Source: Coriobacteriales bacterium OH1046 (GTDB lineage Bacteria > Actinomycetota > Coriobacteriia > Coriobacteriales > Atopobiaceae). From it: a DNA stretch of 64,000 bases. A model generated the notes under the pieces. The model was given only the letters and a program-made list of their open reading frames with translations, had not been told where the DNA came from and did not search any database. Shown in pieces: positions 25,399 to 37,606 of this stretch (position 1 is its first letter; the number at the start of each line of letters is the position of its first letter). The stretch spans positions 124,001 through 188,000 of the forward strand of contig RQYE01000005.1 in assembly GCA_004010535.1 (NCBI GenBank). Direction: 5' to 3'. Position numbers and translations under genes: made by a program.

Positions 25399-25983
25399 AT
25401 GGACACGACACCTGATATCACGGCTAACGCGCAGCAGACCGATCTTGTCAACCGCCGTTTCGACAGGATGACGGTCTCCATGAGGCAGCTGGGGCCGGAC
25501 ATGCTCGATGCCTGCTTGGATCTTCAGGAGGAGGTCAAGGCGGGCATCGAGGACAACGGCGAGCCCAGCATCTACGAGCCGCTCGCACGAGACGAGATGA
25601 GCTACTCCCTCGAGCACGATATCTGCATCGGCTTTTTCAACAGCGGGGATCTGATCGGACAGCTCAACCTCATCCTCGAACCGACGGAACCGAAAGATCT
25701 GCTACCCGATGTGCGCGACCTTGTGCCTGCGCGGATCACCTCGGCAGGAGTGATCGATTGCACCTACGTCGCACAACGCTGCCGCGGCTTCGGCCTACAG
25801 CGGCGCATGATCGATATCTCGGTGTCTCTGGCCAAGCGCCATGGGCTGCAGGCGTTGCTGGCAACCGTGTCGCCGAACAACGTGCACAGCGCGCGCAACT
25901 TCATCCTCGGCGGATTCCATGCGGTGGGAACCCGCCCTAAATACCATGCGCAACGCGACTTTTACCTGCGGGAGATCGGATAG
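25399..25983 (+). CDS. GNAT family N-acetyltransferase
   Basis: The 194-residue protein has the GNAT core: a beta-strand segment GVIDCTYVAQRCRGFGLQRRMIDISVSLAKRHGLQALLATVSPNNVHSARNFILGGFHAVGT, in which RCRGFGLQRR is the acetyl-CoA pyrophosphate loop and NVHSARNFILGGF is motif B. Acceptor substrate is unknown. The start at 25399 follows GGAGG by 5 bases. It faces a lipase-like gene across a shared hairpin terminator. Confidence 0.82.
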   Translation: MDTTPDITANAQQTDLVNRRFDRMTVSMRQLGPDMLDACLDLQEEVKAGIEDNGEPSIYEPLARDEMSYSLEHDICIGFFNSGDLIGQLNLILEPTEPKDLLPDVRDLVPARITSAGVIDCTYVAQRCRGFGLQRRMIDISVSLAKRHGLQALLATVSPNNVHSARNFILGGFHAVGTRPKYHAQRDFYLREIG

Positions 25984-26002
25984 GCGTCCCCCATATCCGC
26001 GA

Positions 26003-26036
26003 AGGGGCTTGCGAGGCGAGTGCCCCGCAAGCCCCT
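26003..26036. terminator. bidirectional hairpin terminator
   Basis: AGGGGCTTGCG and CGCAAGCCCCT form an 11-bp stem with a 12-base loop between the convergent GNAT and lipase-like genes. Neither side has a clear T-tract. Confidence 0.65.
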
Positions 26037-26076
26037 ATGAGCCCTCACGTCAGCTCCATAGCCTCGGATGCTACGC

Positions 26077-27006
26077 TTAGAACTGCTCGTAGAGCCAGTC
26101 GATGATATACTCCGCGACCTCATCCTTGATGTCAGCGTAGTTGTGGATCTCATGGCGGTATCCGCTCCAGAGCTTGGTGCTGACGATATGGCCGGTATCG
26201 ACGAGCCAATTGGCGCACTGGTAGACGCCCTCGCCGAAGCAGCCCACAGGATCCTGATCGCCGGCGATGAGAAGGACGGGGAGGTCTTTGGGAACCTTCC
26301 AGGCCCAGTCGAGGCCCTCGATGCAGAGCATCATATCGATGAAGTCGCGCAGGCTGATGTTGTGGACGGGATGGGTGAACGCATCGAACGGGTCGGCGGC
26401 ATGGTCCTTCTGGACGGCGGGATCATGGCAGATCCACTCGTTGCCCAGCGTGACGCCCTCCTCGCAGCGCGAGAACATCCATCCGAAGAGCTCGCCCACA
26501 AAAGCCGGATCGGCATCGTGCGCGCCGCCCGCCTGGATCGCGGCATCGACCTTGGCGCGCACGTCGGCCGTGTTGGCGAAGATGCCCGTGGTGCCGCAGT
26601 AGATGGCACCCGTGAGCAGGCCTCCGTATGCGGCGGAGAAGTCACGCGCGATCATGGAGCCCATGGAGTGGCCGAACATGAAGTAGGGAAGATCGGGGTA
26701 CTTCCCGCAGACGGCATCGTGGAAGATCTTCTCATCTTCCATCATGGTGTGCGGGCCGGCATCGCCCCAGTCGCCCCAGCTGTTATTGGCGATAGCCGTG
26801 GCACCATGGCCAACATGGTCGTTCGCGGCCACGATGTAGCCGGCCTCCATGAGCGAGACGATCAGATGGAAATAACGGCGCGAATGCTCGCCGAAGCCAT
26901 GGACGAGCTGGACGATGCCCTCGGGCTCCTCGACGGCGGGGACGTAGATCCAACCGGTCACCTCATCGCGGCCGTTGGACGATGCGAACTTGATCTCATG
27001 CAGCAT
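26077..27006 (-). CDS. alpha/beta hydrolase, monoacylglycerol lipase-like
   Basis: This 309-residue serine hydrolase has the nucleophile S114 in the elbow FGHSMGSMIARDFS, the oxyanion sequence VHGFGEHSRRY, ANDHVGHGAT, and a late DQDPV and YRHEIHNY that supply Asp and His. It belongs to the 'serine aminopeptidase S33' group (lysophospholipase/monoacylglycerol lipase). There is no signal peptide, so it is cytoplasmic. The start at 27006 follows GAGGAGGGG. Confidence 0.9.
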   Translation of the reverse strand: MLHEIKFASSNGRDEVTGWIYVPAVEEPEGIVQLVHGFGEHSRRYFHLIVSLMEAGYIVAANDHVGHGATAIANNSWGDWGDAGPHTMMEDEKIFHDAVCGKYPDLPYFMFGHSMGSMIARDFSAAYGGLLTGAIYCGTTGIFANTADVRAKVDAAIQAGGAHDADPAFVGELFGWMFSRCEEGVTLGNEWICHDPAVQKDHAADPFDAFTHPVHNISLRDFIDMMLCIEGLDWAWKVPKDLPVLLIAGDQDPVGCFGEGVYQCANWLVDTGHIVSTKLWSGYRHEIHNYADIKDEVAEYIIDWLYEQF

Positions 27007-27391
27007 GGCCCCTCCTCTCGTCGGCGCAGGTATCGGGCGGTGTCTCCTCCCAAAATAATTATCTGACGAGAGGGAGTATTCGGCGTTCTCTCTTAGGCGA
27101 GAGCACTGCGGGATGCGGAGAGTGGAGGGACGCCGCCCTTCAGGCATCCTTCTGATGGGGCCGCATCCCATCAGAAGGAGAATGCTCGGGCAAAGACCAT
27201 TTCCCGTAGCCGCTTGAAGGCAGCGGGGCTCTCCCTGCCTTGAGGCTTCACCCCATCGAGCTGCACCTCCTTCCGGCCGTTCCCGCGCAGAGCCGTGTAT
27301 TCTCAGCATGAGCGCCACAGGACAGCAGAGGTGCGCAGACTCCGTGCTGCGCTATCCTTGGGATAGGCATCGATCGCCTGAAGGAGGGTCT
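27007..27391. other. divergent spacer between lipase-like and metallo-hydrolase genes
   Basis: This 385-bp stretch holds both promoters. A perfect 13-bp inverted repeat lies at 27147-27179. The AT-rich block around 27050-27065 (CAAAATAATTATCTGACG) is a likely promoter for the minus-strand gene. No gene is supported. Confidence 0.5.
27147..27179. repeat. perfect 13-bp inverted repeat
   Basis: TCCTTCTGATGGG and CCCATCAGAAGGA are separated by 7 bases, between divergent genes, where a terminator is not expected. There is no T-tract on either side. Confidence 0.7.
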
Positions 27392-28036
27392 ATGGACGCC
27401 GGCTTCATCACCATCAACACGCATTCGTCCATCCGCATCGACGCAGGTCCTGGCGCACTATGCTATGTCGATCCGTTCCGTTTCGAAGCCGCACCGCACG
27501 ATGCCGATGCCGTGCTGGTAACCCACGCTCATTTCGATCACTTCTCGCCGGAAGACCTCATGCGCGTGATACGGGAGGATACCGTATTCGTCGCCCCTGC
27601 CGGCATGGAGGGAAACTTCATCGGCACCGGCATCGATCTGGGCAACGTGACGTTCATCTCGCCGCGCAGCGCCTGCGAGCTGCTTCCCGGACTGCACGTC
27701 GAAGCCGTACCGGCCTATAATCTGGACAAGCCGTTCCATCCGGAGGACGAAGGCTGGCTGGGTTACATCATCACATGCGCAGACGGCACGCGCACCTACG
27801 TGGCCGGCGACACGGACGATCTCCCCGAGAACCGCTCTCTCGTCTGCGACATCGCACTCGTGCCTGCAGGCGGCACCTACACCATGGATGCTGTCGAGGC
27901 GGCAGCGTTCGTCAATGCGCTCGCTCCCAAGATCGCCGTCCCCACGCATTACGGATCTGTGGCGGGAGTACCCGAAGATGGGCGCGTCTTCGCCGCAGCA
28001 GTCGATCCCGCAATCGAGACCGTCCTCAAGCTGTAG
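27392..28036 (+). CDS. metallo-beta-lactamase-fold hydrolase
   Basis: The 214-residue protein has the zinc motif THAHFDHFS (HxHxDH), a later GDTDDLPE aspartate and PTHYGS histidine, the order seen in UlaG-like and other small MBL-fold hydrolases. Substrate cannot be assigned; UlaG acts on ascorbate-6-phosphate lactone, others on phosphonates or cyclic nucleotides. The ATG at 27392 follows AAGGAGG. Confidence 0.85.
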   Translation: MDAGFITINTHSSIRIDAGPGALCYVDPFRFEAAPHDADAVLVTHAHFDHFSPEDLMRVIREDTVFVAPAGMEGNFIGTGIDLGNVTFISPRSACELLPGLHVEAVPAYNLDKPFHPEDEGWLGYIITCADGTRTYVAGDTDDLPENRSLVCDIALVPAGGTYTMDAVEAAAFVNALAPKIAVPTHYGSVAGVPEDGRVFAAAVDPAIETVLKL

Positions 28037-28161
28037 CAGAAAGGTCCGCGCCTCGGACCAGAATCGCGCTTCCTCCTCATAGGATCCCGCGCATGCAGCT
28101 GCGCGCGGAACCCATCCGCGTGCAGTATCCGAACCGCGATGCATCTTATGACGAGAAAAGC

Positions 28162-28785
28162 TTACTTCCCGCCGAGCAGCGTGCCGGCGATGCCGATCAC
28201 ATCATCGAGGCCGACGCCGTCGGAGAGGTCGACCGCAGGCTTGGAGGCGGCCTTCTTGGAGCTTTTCCTGCCGGCGGTCGTTGCGGTGCCGTCCATCAGC
28301 GTGGAAGCCACGCCGGCGATATCGTCGAGGCCGATGCCGTCGGAGAGGTCGACGCCGCCCTTCTTGGTCTTCTTGGTGGCGATGCCGGTCGCATTGGCGA
28401 TGGTCAAAAGCGATCCGGCGATGGTGGCGAGTTGGCCGAGATCGAGGTTGAAACCGGCTGCGGGAGCCTCTGCAGATGCCTCCTGCTTGTCGGCACCGCC
28501 GCCGAGCAGGCTCCCGAAGAGCGATCCCGCAAGGGTGTGGACGGAGTTGTCGTTCTGGCCGAGCAGCAGCGACGCCATGCCGCCGAGCGCATCGAAATCA
28601 ACCGCCTTGCCCTGGGCAAGGGACGAGACGGCGGTGACGACCTGGCTGGCTTCCTCGCGGCTGACATCCTCGGCACCCGAGATCGTGCGAACCGTAGAAT
28701 ACGGATGCTCGATAAGGCTACCCAGAATAGAAGGATTGTCTTGCGCAAGCCCGATGATGTTGCCGACGATACTTCGGATATCCAT
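28162..28785 (-). CDS. hypothetical protein with two tandem VDLSDGxGLDD repeats
   Basis: This 207-residue protein has no signal or transmembrane segment and I cannot name its family. Residues about 1-110 are helical. The C-terminal third contains the repeat VDLSDGIGLDDIAGVASTLM and, about 45 residues later, VDLSDGVGLDDVIGIAGTLL, joined by a lysine-rich linker (TKKTKKGG, RKSSKKAASK). The repeat is also visible in the DNA. The start at 28785 follows AAGGAAG. Confidence 0.65.
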   Translation of the reverse strand: MDIRSIVGNIIGLAQDNPSILGSLIEHPYSTVRTISGAEDVSREEASQVVTAVSSLAQGKAVDFDALGGMASLLLGQNDNSVHTLAGSLFGSLLGGGADKQEASAEAPAAGFNLDLGQLATIAGSLLTIANATGIATKKTKKGGVDLSDGIGLDDIAGVASTLMDGTATTAGRKSSKKAASKPAVDLSDGVGLDDVIGIAGTLLGGK

Positions 28786-28889
28786 AGCTGCTTCCTTTTC
28801 GAAAGAGAAAACCGACCATGCCACAATCATATACCGTAGTGCGGGCGACAAGGTGCCTTCATGATCATTTTGGTTGGCGGGCGAAAACG

Positions 28890-30176
28890 CTATGAATCGT
28901 CTGCGGCCTGCTTTCCGGGCGCGGATGCGGAGGCTGCATTGAGGCCGCCGGTACCGGCCTTGGTGCGGGCAACCTTCTTAGGCGTGATCTTGATGCCTCC
29001 CGAAATCTCGTGTCCCTTCTGGCCGGGCAGGCCGCGCCGGAAGTTGTCGAGACCCTGGCGTATACGGGCGAGACGCTGGTACACGTTGCGGCCTCCGCGG
29101 CTGCGCAGGCCCAGCAACGGCACCATGGCCACGATCGGCCCGATGTACTCGATGAAGCGCCATACCACGAACGCTGCGGTGATAGTCGAGCCGAACAGGG
29201 GATAGAACAGCATCGCGAAACCGCCCTCGGCGCCGAGGGCACCTCCCGGCAGCGGGATCGCCGACGTCAGGAGCTCGAGCATCGAGCCTGCGGCAAGGCA
29301 GGTGACGAGGTCGGCGGATTTGCCGAATGCGTGCGCCACGAACCACGCAAGCGCGTATTGGCAGCCCAGCTGGAGAAGCGATACGAGCATCGCGAGCAGC
29401 ATCATGGGCAAATCCTTTGCCGCATCCTTGAAACCGTCTGAGAACTCATGCACCTGATTGTCGACAACACTGTGCCAGTGCGCGAAATCGGCCTTGATCG
29501 GCGTCTTCCCCAGCAGATTGATGAGGGCGTTGCCCGCGCGCAACACGAATCCCGGGCAGAGGCAGATCACGAGCAGGACGAGCACCTCGATGATCTTCAC
29601 ACCGAAGAGCACCAGTCCGATCACCGCGAAATTGCCCACGGTATCGATGAGGTAACGGTAGCGGAAGATGAGCATGATCGCTGCGAAGATGCCCTCGGCT
29701 GCTTCGTAGACTATGAAACGCGTGTATTGCAGCGCACTCGAGGCACCCACCGACAGGCCCGCACGCGTGAGGCGGTAGATCTGCGCAGGAGCAGCACCTG
29801 TCCCCCCCGGCGAGAGGAACGAGAAGAAGATGCCCGCCGCCTCGACGCTCATGAGGTCGCGGAAGCCGAGCGGCGAGTGCTTCTCGCGCGCAACGGGGAT
29901 CGCATAGCCCACCACGCCCAAAGCGTAGTAAAAGAACATGCACAGACCGCCGCGCAGCACCCAGGTGATATCGACGCCGCTCAGAGATGAGACGAACTCG
30001 TCCATCTGACCGGAGAAGATGACGTAGAGGATGTAGATGACCATGACCGCGCCGAGGAACAGCACGCTCTTGCGCACCGACCCGAACTCGCTGCGCTCAT
30101 GCTTGGTCGTCGCCTGCACCGTGGTCTTGGGGGCGGCCTTGGGTGCATGCCGCTCTTTTGTCTGCGGTCCGCTCAC
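28890..30176 (-). CDS. flippase-like / lysylphosphatidylglycerol synthase-type membrane protein
   Basis: This 428-residue protein has a charged N-terminus and about eight hydrophobic segments. The family landmarks are FFSFLSPGGTGAAPAQIYRL, and LLTSAIPLPGGALGAEGGFAMLF in the second half, as in the UPF0104/AglD/MprF flippase-like domain. Such proteins move or modify lipids across the membrane; the synthase domain of MprF is absent. The GTG start at 30176 is preceded by GGGGAAG. It follows enolase on the minus strand behind a terminator. Confidence 0.85.
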   Translation of the reverse strand: MSGPQTKERHAPKAAPKTTVQATTKHERSEFGSVRKSVLFLGAVMVIYILYVIFSGQMDEFVSSLSGVDITWVLRGGLCMFFYYALGVVGYAIPVAREKHSPLGFRDLMSVEAAGIFFSFLSPGGTGAAPAQIYRLTRAGLSVGASSALQYTRFIVYEAAEGIFAAIMLIFRYRYLIDTVGNFAVIGLVLFGVKIIEVLVLLVICLCPGFVLRAGNALINLLGKTPIKADFAHWHSVVDNQVHEFSDGFKDAAKDLPMMLLAMLVSLLQLGCQYALAWFVAHAFGKSADLVTCLAAGSMLELLTSAIPLPGGALGAEGGFAMLFYPLFGSTITAAFVVWRFIEYIGPIVAMVPLLGLRSRGGRNVYQRLARIRQGLDNFRRGLPGQKGHEISGGIKITPKKVARTKAGTGGLNAASASAPGKQAADDS

Positions 30177-30322
30177 GAGCTTCCCCGGTCCTCCTCAGCG
30201 CAGCCCTCAAGGCCCTCAAGGATTGTTTTGCCAATGCTTAAGGATACCTAAATGATTTGTTCGTTATGTGGCGGGACGGTGACAGGCTGCGCCGATGGAG
30301 CAGAAGGCGCTTTGGGGAAGAA

Positions 30323-30344
30323 GGGCGCCGGTTCTCCGACGCCC
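30323..30344 (-). terminator. terminator after eno
   Basis: On the minus strand GGGCGTCGG and CCGGCGCCC form a 9-bp stem (one G-T pair) with an AGAA loop, followed by TTCTTCCCC. It lies 43 bases past the eno stop. Confidence 0.8.
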
Positions 30345-30387
30345 TCCAGACAATACGAACCTGCGCCGCGGCAGGGCGGCATACGAT

Positions 30388-33397
<3,010 letters not shown>

Positions 33398-33512
33398 GGC
33401 ATCCCCTCTCTGATCGCCTGCTATCAACAACACGAGCATGGGGATGCGAATGTCGGACGCTTGCCCGGACCGATAGGATTCGGCCTCTTTTGCATCTTGT
33501 GCGCGGGCGCGT

Positions 33513-34181
33513 TTATGAAAGGAGGCTGAGCCACGCGCCGAGCGTGCCCGTCGCCATGAGGATGCCCACGATGATGAGCAGCGCACCGCTGACCTTATCG
33601 ATCACGGCGTAGTGGGCCTTGACCCACGAGAAGGCGCCTTCAAGCTGGTCTACAAGGATTGCCGAGAGGATGAAGGGCACGCCGAGGCCGAACGAGTAGC
33701 AGAGCAGGAGCGCCACGCCCATGGCGGTGCTTCCCGACGAGACGGCGAGGGAGAGGGCCGAGGCGAGGAAGGTCCCCACGCAAGGCGTCCAGCTCACCGC
33801 GAAGATCATCCCGAAGATGAGCGAGCTCCCGAAGCTGCGGGGTATCACACGGGTCCCGATGCCGCCGGTACGCGCAAGAACCGGAAGGGAGAAGACGCCC
33901 AGATAGTTGAGGCCGAGCACGATGATCGCGCTGCCGCAGACGATATCGAGCACGCGCTGGTAGCGCAGAAGCACCGAACCGAGGGCGCCCGCGAAGGCAC
34001 CGAGCAGGGTGAAGAGCAGGCTGAATCCCATGACGAAGCCCAGAGCGCAGACCAGCGTGCGACCTTGCTTGTCCGCGCCGGCATCGCCCGCGAAATAGGC
34101 TAGGTAGATAGGCAGCATGGGCAGGATGCAGGGTGAGACGAAGGTGATGATGCCCTCGAGGAACGTCAGCAGGAAATCCAT
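33513..34181 (-). CDS. ccdA: CcdA-type thiol:disulfide transmembrane electron carrier
   Basis: This 222-residue six-helix membrane protein passes electrons from cytoplasmic thioredoxin to extracytoplasmic thioredoxin-like proteins. The two conserved cysteines are in TFVSPCILPMLP and VSWTPCVGTFLAS. It lies 3 bases after the TlpA-like gene, its evident partner. CcdA proteins serve cytochrome c maturation, sporulation or general disulfide reduction; no cytochrome genes are in the window, so oxidative protein repair or disulfide exchange is more likely. Confidence 0.92.
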   Translation of the reverse strand: MDFLLTFLEGIITFVSPCILPMLPIYLAYFAGDAGADKQGRTLVCALGFVMGFSLLFTLLGAFAGALGSVLLRYQRVLDIVCGSAIIVLGLNYLGVFSLPVLARTGGIGTRVIPRSFGSSLIFGMIFAVSWTPCVGTFLASALSLAVSSGSTAMGVALLLCYSFGLGVPFILSAILVDQLEGAFSWVKAHYAVIDKVSGALLIIVGILMATGTLGAWLSLLS

Positions 34182-34184
34182 CGA

Positions 34185-34793
34185 TCACACCAGCGCGTCG
34201 AGCGCATCGCGCAAAAGGATCGGGTCGATCATGCCTGCGGAGACTGCGAGGATCTCGCCGTCCGCCGAGACGAGCACGGTCGTGGGCAGCGACCGTGCTC
34301 CGTACATGGTGGTGGCCTCGAGGTCGGTATCGTAATAGACAGGCAGATCGTCGAAGCCGTTGTCGGCGAGCCATGCGGCGGCATCCTCGGCAGTCTCGCG
34401 CGTGCCGTCGGCGACATCGATGAAGGCGAAGGAGACGCGGTCCCCGTACGCGCGGTGGATCTCCTGGAAGTCGGGGAGCTCCTGGACGCAGTAGGGGCAC
34501 CACGTCGCCCAGAAGTTGATGACGAGGGGCTTGCCATCTGCGATCTCGGAAAGCGTGGCGGGGTCGCCCTGTTCGGTATAGACGCGGGCATCATAGTCGG
34601 AGAGCAGGGCGGTGCTCTCGTCGGGTGATTGCCCGGAATCGCTTGCCCGTCCGGATTGATCAGGTTGTTCGAGCTGCTCAGAATCCTGGCTGCGGCTCTC
34701 GTACCGCCCTTTGGCAAGCGTGTAGCCGGCAAAGCCCAGCACGAGCACTACCGCAAGTACGAGCAGGGTAGCCAAGGGACCGGTCTTGCGCAT
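34185..34793 (-). CDS. TlpA/ResA-like membrane-anchored thioredoxin
   Basis: The protein of about 202 residues has an N-terminal membrane anchor (TLLVLAVVLVLGFAGYTLA) and a Ser/Gln/Asp-rich linker. An AhpC/TSA-type thioredoxin domain follows, with active site FWATWCPYCVQELPDF and the cis-proline region SLPTTVLVSADG. It acts outside the membrane with CcdA, encoded 3 bases downstream. The ATG at 34793 is 8 bases from AAGGAGG and preferred; the ATG at 34799 is only 2 bases away. Confidence 0.9.
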   Translation of the reverse strand: MRKTGPLATLLVLAVVLVLGFAGYTLAKGRYESRSQDSEQLEQPDQSGRASDSGQSPDESTALLSDYDARVYTEQGDPATLSEIADGKPLVINFWATWCPYCVQELPDFQEIHRAYGDRVSFAFIDVADGTRETAEDAAAWLADNGFDDLPVYYDTDLEATTMYGARSLPTTVLVSADGEILAVSAGMIDPILLRDALDALV

Positions 34794-35026
34794 CGTCATT
34801 CCCTCCTTCTCAGGGTGTGCTGGCGGAATCCCGCTCCGCCATTATCCACATATGCCCAATTGCGTCAGGATAACGCACGTCCGCAATGCCGTACAGAAAA
34901 TGAACATCCGGATAGCACACCGAACGCAGGGCGGGTTGAAACGACCCTTGGCGGCGAACCAGGGCGTCCCAATCCCCTCCTGTGGGAAAATAGCACCGAC
35001 CATCCGCCGCGTGTTAAGGAGGGCGT

Positions 35027-36013
35027 ATGAAACTCGGTATCGTGGGAACCGGCTTGATGGCACGCTTCATCCTCCCGCACATGGCGGGTTGGGGCGTGGA
35101 CGTGCGCGCACTCTGCGGATCGCCGCGCGGCGCCGAGAAGGTCCGGGCAATGGCAGACGAGTTCGCCATCGAACGGCGCTACACCGATTATCGCGAGCTC
35201 GCGCACGATCCCAATATCGACACGGTCTACGTCGCCGTACCTAACAACCTCCACAGAGAGGTCGTACTCGCGGCGCTCGACGCCGGCAAGCACGTTGTAT
35301 GCGAGAAGCCTCTGGCGAGCAACGCGCGCGAAGCCCAAGAGCTGGCCGATCGCGCCTCCGATCTGGGTCTGTTCCTCTGGGAGGCCGCGACGACCATACG
35401 CCAACCCAATTTCCTGCTCGTGCGCGACGAGCTATTGGGACGCATCGGCGATATCAAGATCGCCATCGCCAACTTCAGCCAATACTCGAGTCGCTACGAC
35501 CGCTTCAAGGCAGGCGACATCGCACCCGCATTCGATCCCGCCAAGTCGGGCGGCGCGCTCATGGATCTGGGCGTATACTGCATTTCCTATATCGTAGGTC
35601 TCTTCGGAGAGCCCATGTCGGTGCGCTACCGCGCCAATGTGGCGCGCGGCATCGATACGAGCGGCATCGTCGACCTCGACTACGACCATTTCAAGGCGGT
35701 CTGCATCTGCGCCAAGGACTGCGGTGCTCCGAGCGGCATCCAGATCCAAGGAACGCGTGGCTATATCGCAAGCCCGTCGGCGCCCAGCATATGCGGGACT
35801 GTGACGTTGCACGCAAACGACGGCAGCGAGCAGACCTTCGACCGCTCATGCAAGACCTGGTGGGAAGCCGAGTTCCGCACATTCATGCGCCAACTGGATG
35901 AGGGGGACCTAGCAGCCTGCCGCGCCCAAATGGAGACGAGCCTCGCCGTAGCCCGCACGATAACCGCCGCGCGCCTTTCCGCAGGCGTGGCCTTCCCCGC
36001 CGACAGGGTGTAG
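35027..36013 (+). CDS. Gfo/Idh/MocA family oxidoreductase
   Basis: This 328-residue NAD(P)-dependent dehydrogenase opens with a Rossmann MKLGIVGTGLMARFILP and has the family EKP (VVCEKPLASNAREAQEL), which holds the catalytic lysine. The C-terminal alpha/beta substrate domain includes GGALMDLGVYCISYIVGLFGEP. Substrates in this family are sugars, inositols or sugar nucleotides; none can be chosen here. The start at 35027 follows AAGGAGG. It is a single gene. Confidence 0.88.
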   Translation: MKLGIVGTGLMARFILPHMAGWGVDVRALCGSPRGAEKVRAMADEFAIERRYTDYRELAHDPNIDTVYVAVPNNLHREVVLAALDAGKHVVCEKPLASNAREAQELADRASDLGLFLWEAATTIRQPNFLLVRDELLGRIGDIKIAIANFSQYSSRYDRFKAGDIAPAFDPAKSGGALMDLGVYCISYIVGLFGEPMSVRYRANVARGIDTSGIVDLDYDHFKAVCICAKDCGAPSGIQIQGTRGYIASPSAPSICGTVTLHANDGSEQTFDRSCKTWWEAEFRTFMRQLDEGDLAACRAQMETSLAVARTITAARLSAGVAFPADRV

Positions 36014-36754
36014 GACGCGCTGTCTCCGTGGACCAACTACACGTTTCATCTTGTCGATCGGGCACGCGATAACCCGAAGCGACACGACATAAGGCACTGC
36101 GATGCGCCGTTTCACAAAGAATACCCTTCACCCGGCAGCCCGGATAGCGGTCGATGGAAGGATTTCCGGCTGCAGTGCCACCCGTAAGCGGGTTGGACGG
36201 CCTCGGATGGAGGCTTGTGATGAGCAAATTGGAGTTGTAGGAAGATTCCTTGGGGATGGTACCGCTCCGCCCTAGGCAGCTCTCGGAGAACCGCAGGTAG
36301 GAGAAGCGGCCCTCGTGACGATTCAGAGCGGATGGAGCCGGATCTTCCTATAATTCCAAATGCTCATAGGTAGGGTATCCCGCCGCGTTCCTGAGCGGCA
36401 TCCTGCAGGCTTGCAGGTACGTCAGACAAGGCTCCCTAAGCCCATCACCCGTTATCCAGACTGCCAGGATGAACCTCGCTATAGTAAGCAGGCGGTGGCG
36501 CGCTCGGAGGCATCGATCAAGCATCCGCTCCGTGGCCCTCAATCTTCATCGTTTTGCTCCAGCAATATTTGCGAACATTTCGAAATCGCAGGGATACGCC
36601 GCAGCGCGAATGGAGTGCGCGGAAGTTTCTGCGGACGCACCGGCGTTCCCGGATCGGGATGCGCTGCCGCCACCGGCACACCCGGCCGACGCGCGGGAAG
36701 ATGCGGCGATGAACAATCTTCTGGCCAGACTGTCACCGGACGTCATCATCCTCC
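36014..36754. other. 741-bp region without recognised gene
   Basis: Six-frame reading gives only short frames without familiar motifs, and none has both a start with a ribosome binding site and a recognisable sequence. TATAAT at about 36349-36354 is an isolated box. Base use is mixed. The region may hold a decayed gene, but I could not identify which. Confidence 0.5.
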
Positions 36755-37606
36755 TCAGCAGTTGCCGGTGCAGACATGGAAGAGGTGCGCGCGGGCCACG
36801 TCGGCCAGCTCGTAGACACGGATGATGGGTGTGGACCCACGATCGCGCATGCGCCATGCGGGATGGAAACGCGAGACGTGCAGCACGATCCCGGTGTCGA
36901 GCAAGGCGAGCCAAGCGGCGAGCTCGTCCATCTCCCCGCGCGTGTCGTTCACGCCGGGAACGATGAGGGTCGTCACCTCGAGATGGCAGGTCGGCGTGGC
37001 GGCGAACAGCTCGATCGTCGCCTTCACCGTGGCAAGGTCTCCCCCGAGCACGCGGTAGGTCTCGGCGCGGAACGATTTGAGATCGATATTGGCAGCGTCG
37101 ATAAGGGGGGCGATGGAATCCACGACGGTATGCGACACGCATCCTGCCGAGACGAGCACGTTCTTGAGGCCGACATCGTGCACGAGCACACTGCAGTCGC
37201 GTACGAACTCCCATGCGACGAGCGGTTCGTTGTAGGTATAGGCCACGCCGACCATGCGGGGATCCTGCCCGTGGAGGCGCGTTGCGAGGGCCGCCACATC
37301 GGCGGGCAGCATCTCCCGCCAGTCCACGCCGTCCTCCCCCACCTGCGAGATCGAGGAGTTCTGGCACCACGGGCAGCGCAGGTTGCACCCGTAGGAACCG
37401 AGGCTGAGCACCGTGCTCCCCGGCATCCACCGAGCGAGGGGCTTCTTCTCCACCGGGTCGATGGCGACCGAGGTAACCCGGCCATAGCCGAGCGCGACGA
37501 TGCTGCCGTCCACGTTGCCGCGCGCGCGGCAGGCCCCCACGGCCCCCGGCTCAAGCAGGCAGCCGCGCGGACACGTGTCGCAGCGGATGGCATCGTCCGC
37601 GCTCAC
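36755..37606 (-). CDS. amrS: AmmeMemoRadiSam system radical SAM enzyme
   Basis: This 283-residue radical SAM protein has four N-terminal cysteines (C9, C12, C16, C26) and the cluster motif C74-x3-C78-x2-C81 in GCNLRCPWCQNSS, the variant spacing shared with pyruvate formate-lyase activases. TYNEPLVAWEFV and NIDLKSFRAETYR are AmrS landmarks. The reaction is unknown. The GTG start overlaps the TGA of the upstream Memo-AMMECR1 gene (GTGA), so the two are coupled and belong to one system. Confidence 0.92.
   Translation of the reverse strand: MSADDAIRCDTCPRGCLLEPGAVGACRARGNVDGSIVALGYGRVTSVAIDPVEKKPLARWMPGSTVLSLGSYGCNLRCPWCQNSSISQVGEDGVDWREMLPADVAALATRLHGQDPRMVGVAYTYNEPLVAWEFVRDCSVLVHDVGLKNVLVSAGCVSHTVVDSIAPLIDAANIDLKSFRAETYRVLGGDLATVKATIELFAATPTCHLEVTTLIVPGVNDTRGEMDELAAWLALLDTGIVLHVSRFHPAWRMRDRGSTPIIRVYELADVARAHLFHVCTGNC

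Noticed and set aside
36014-36754. A small gene in the long spacer before amrS
   Set aside because: The available frames lack ribosome binding sites and recognisable sequence, so no gene is claimed.
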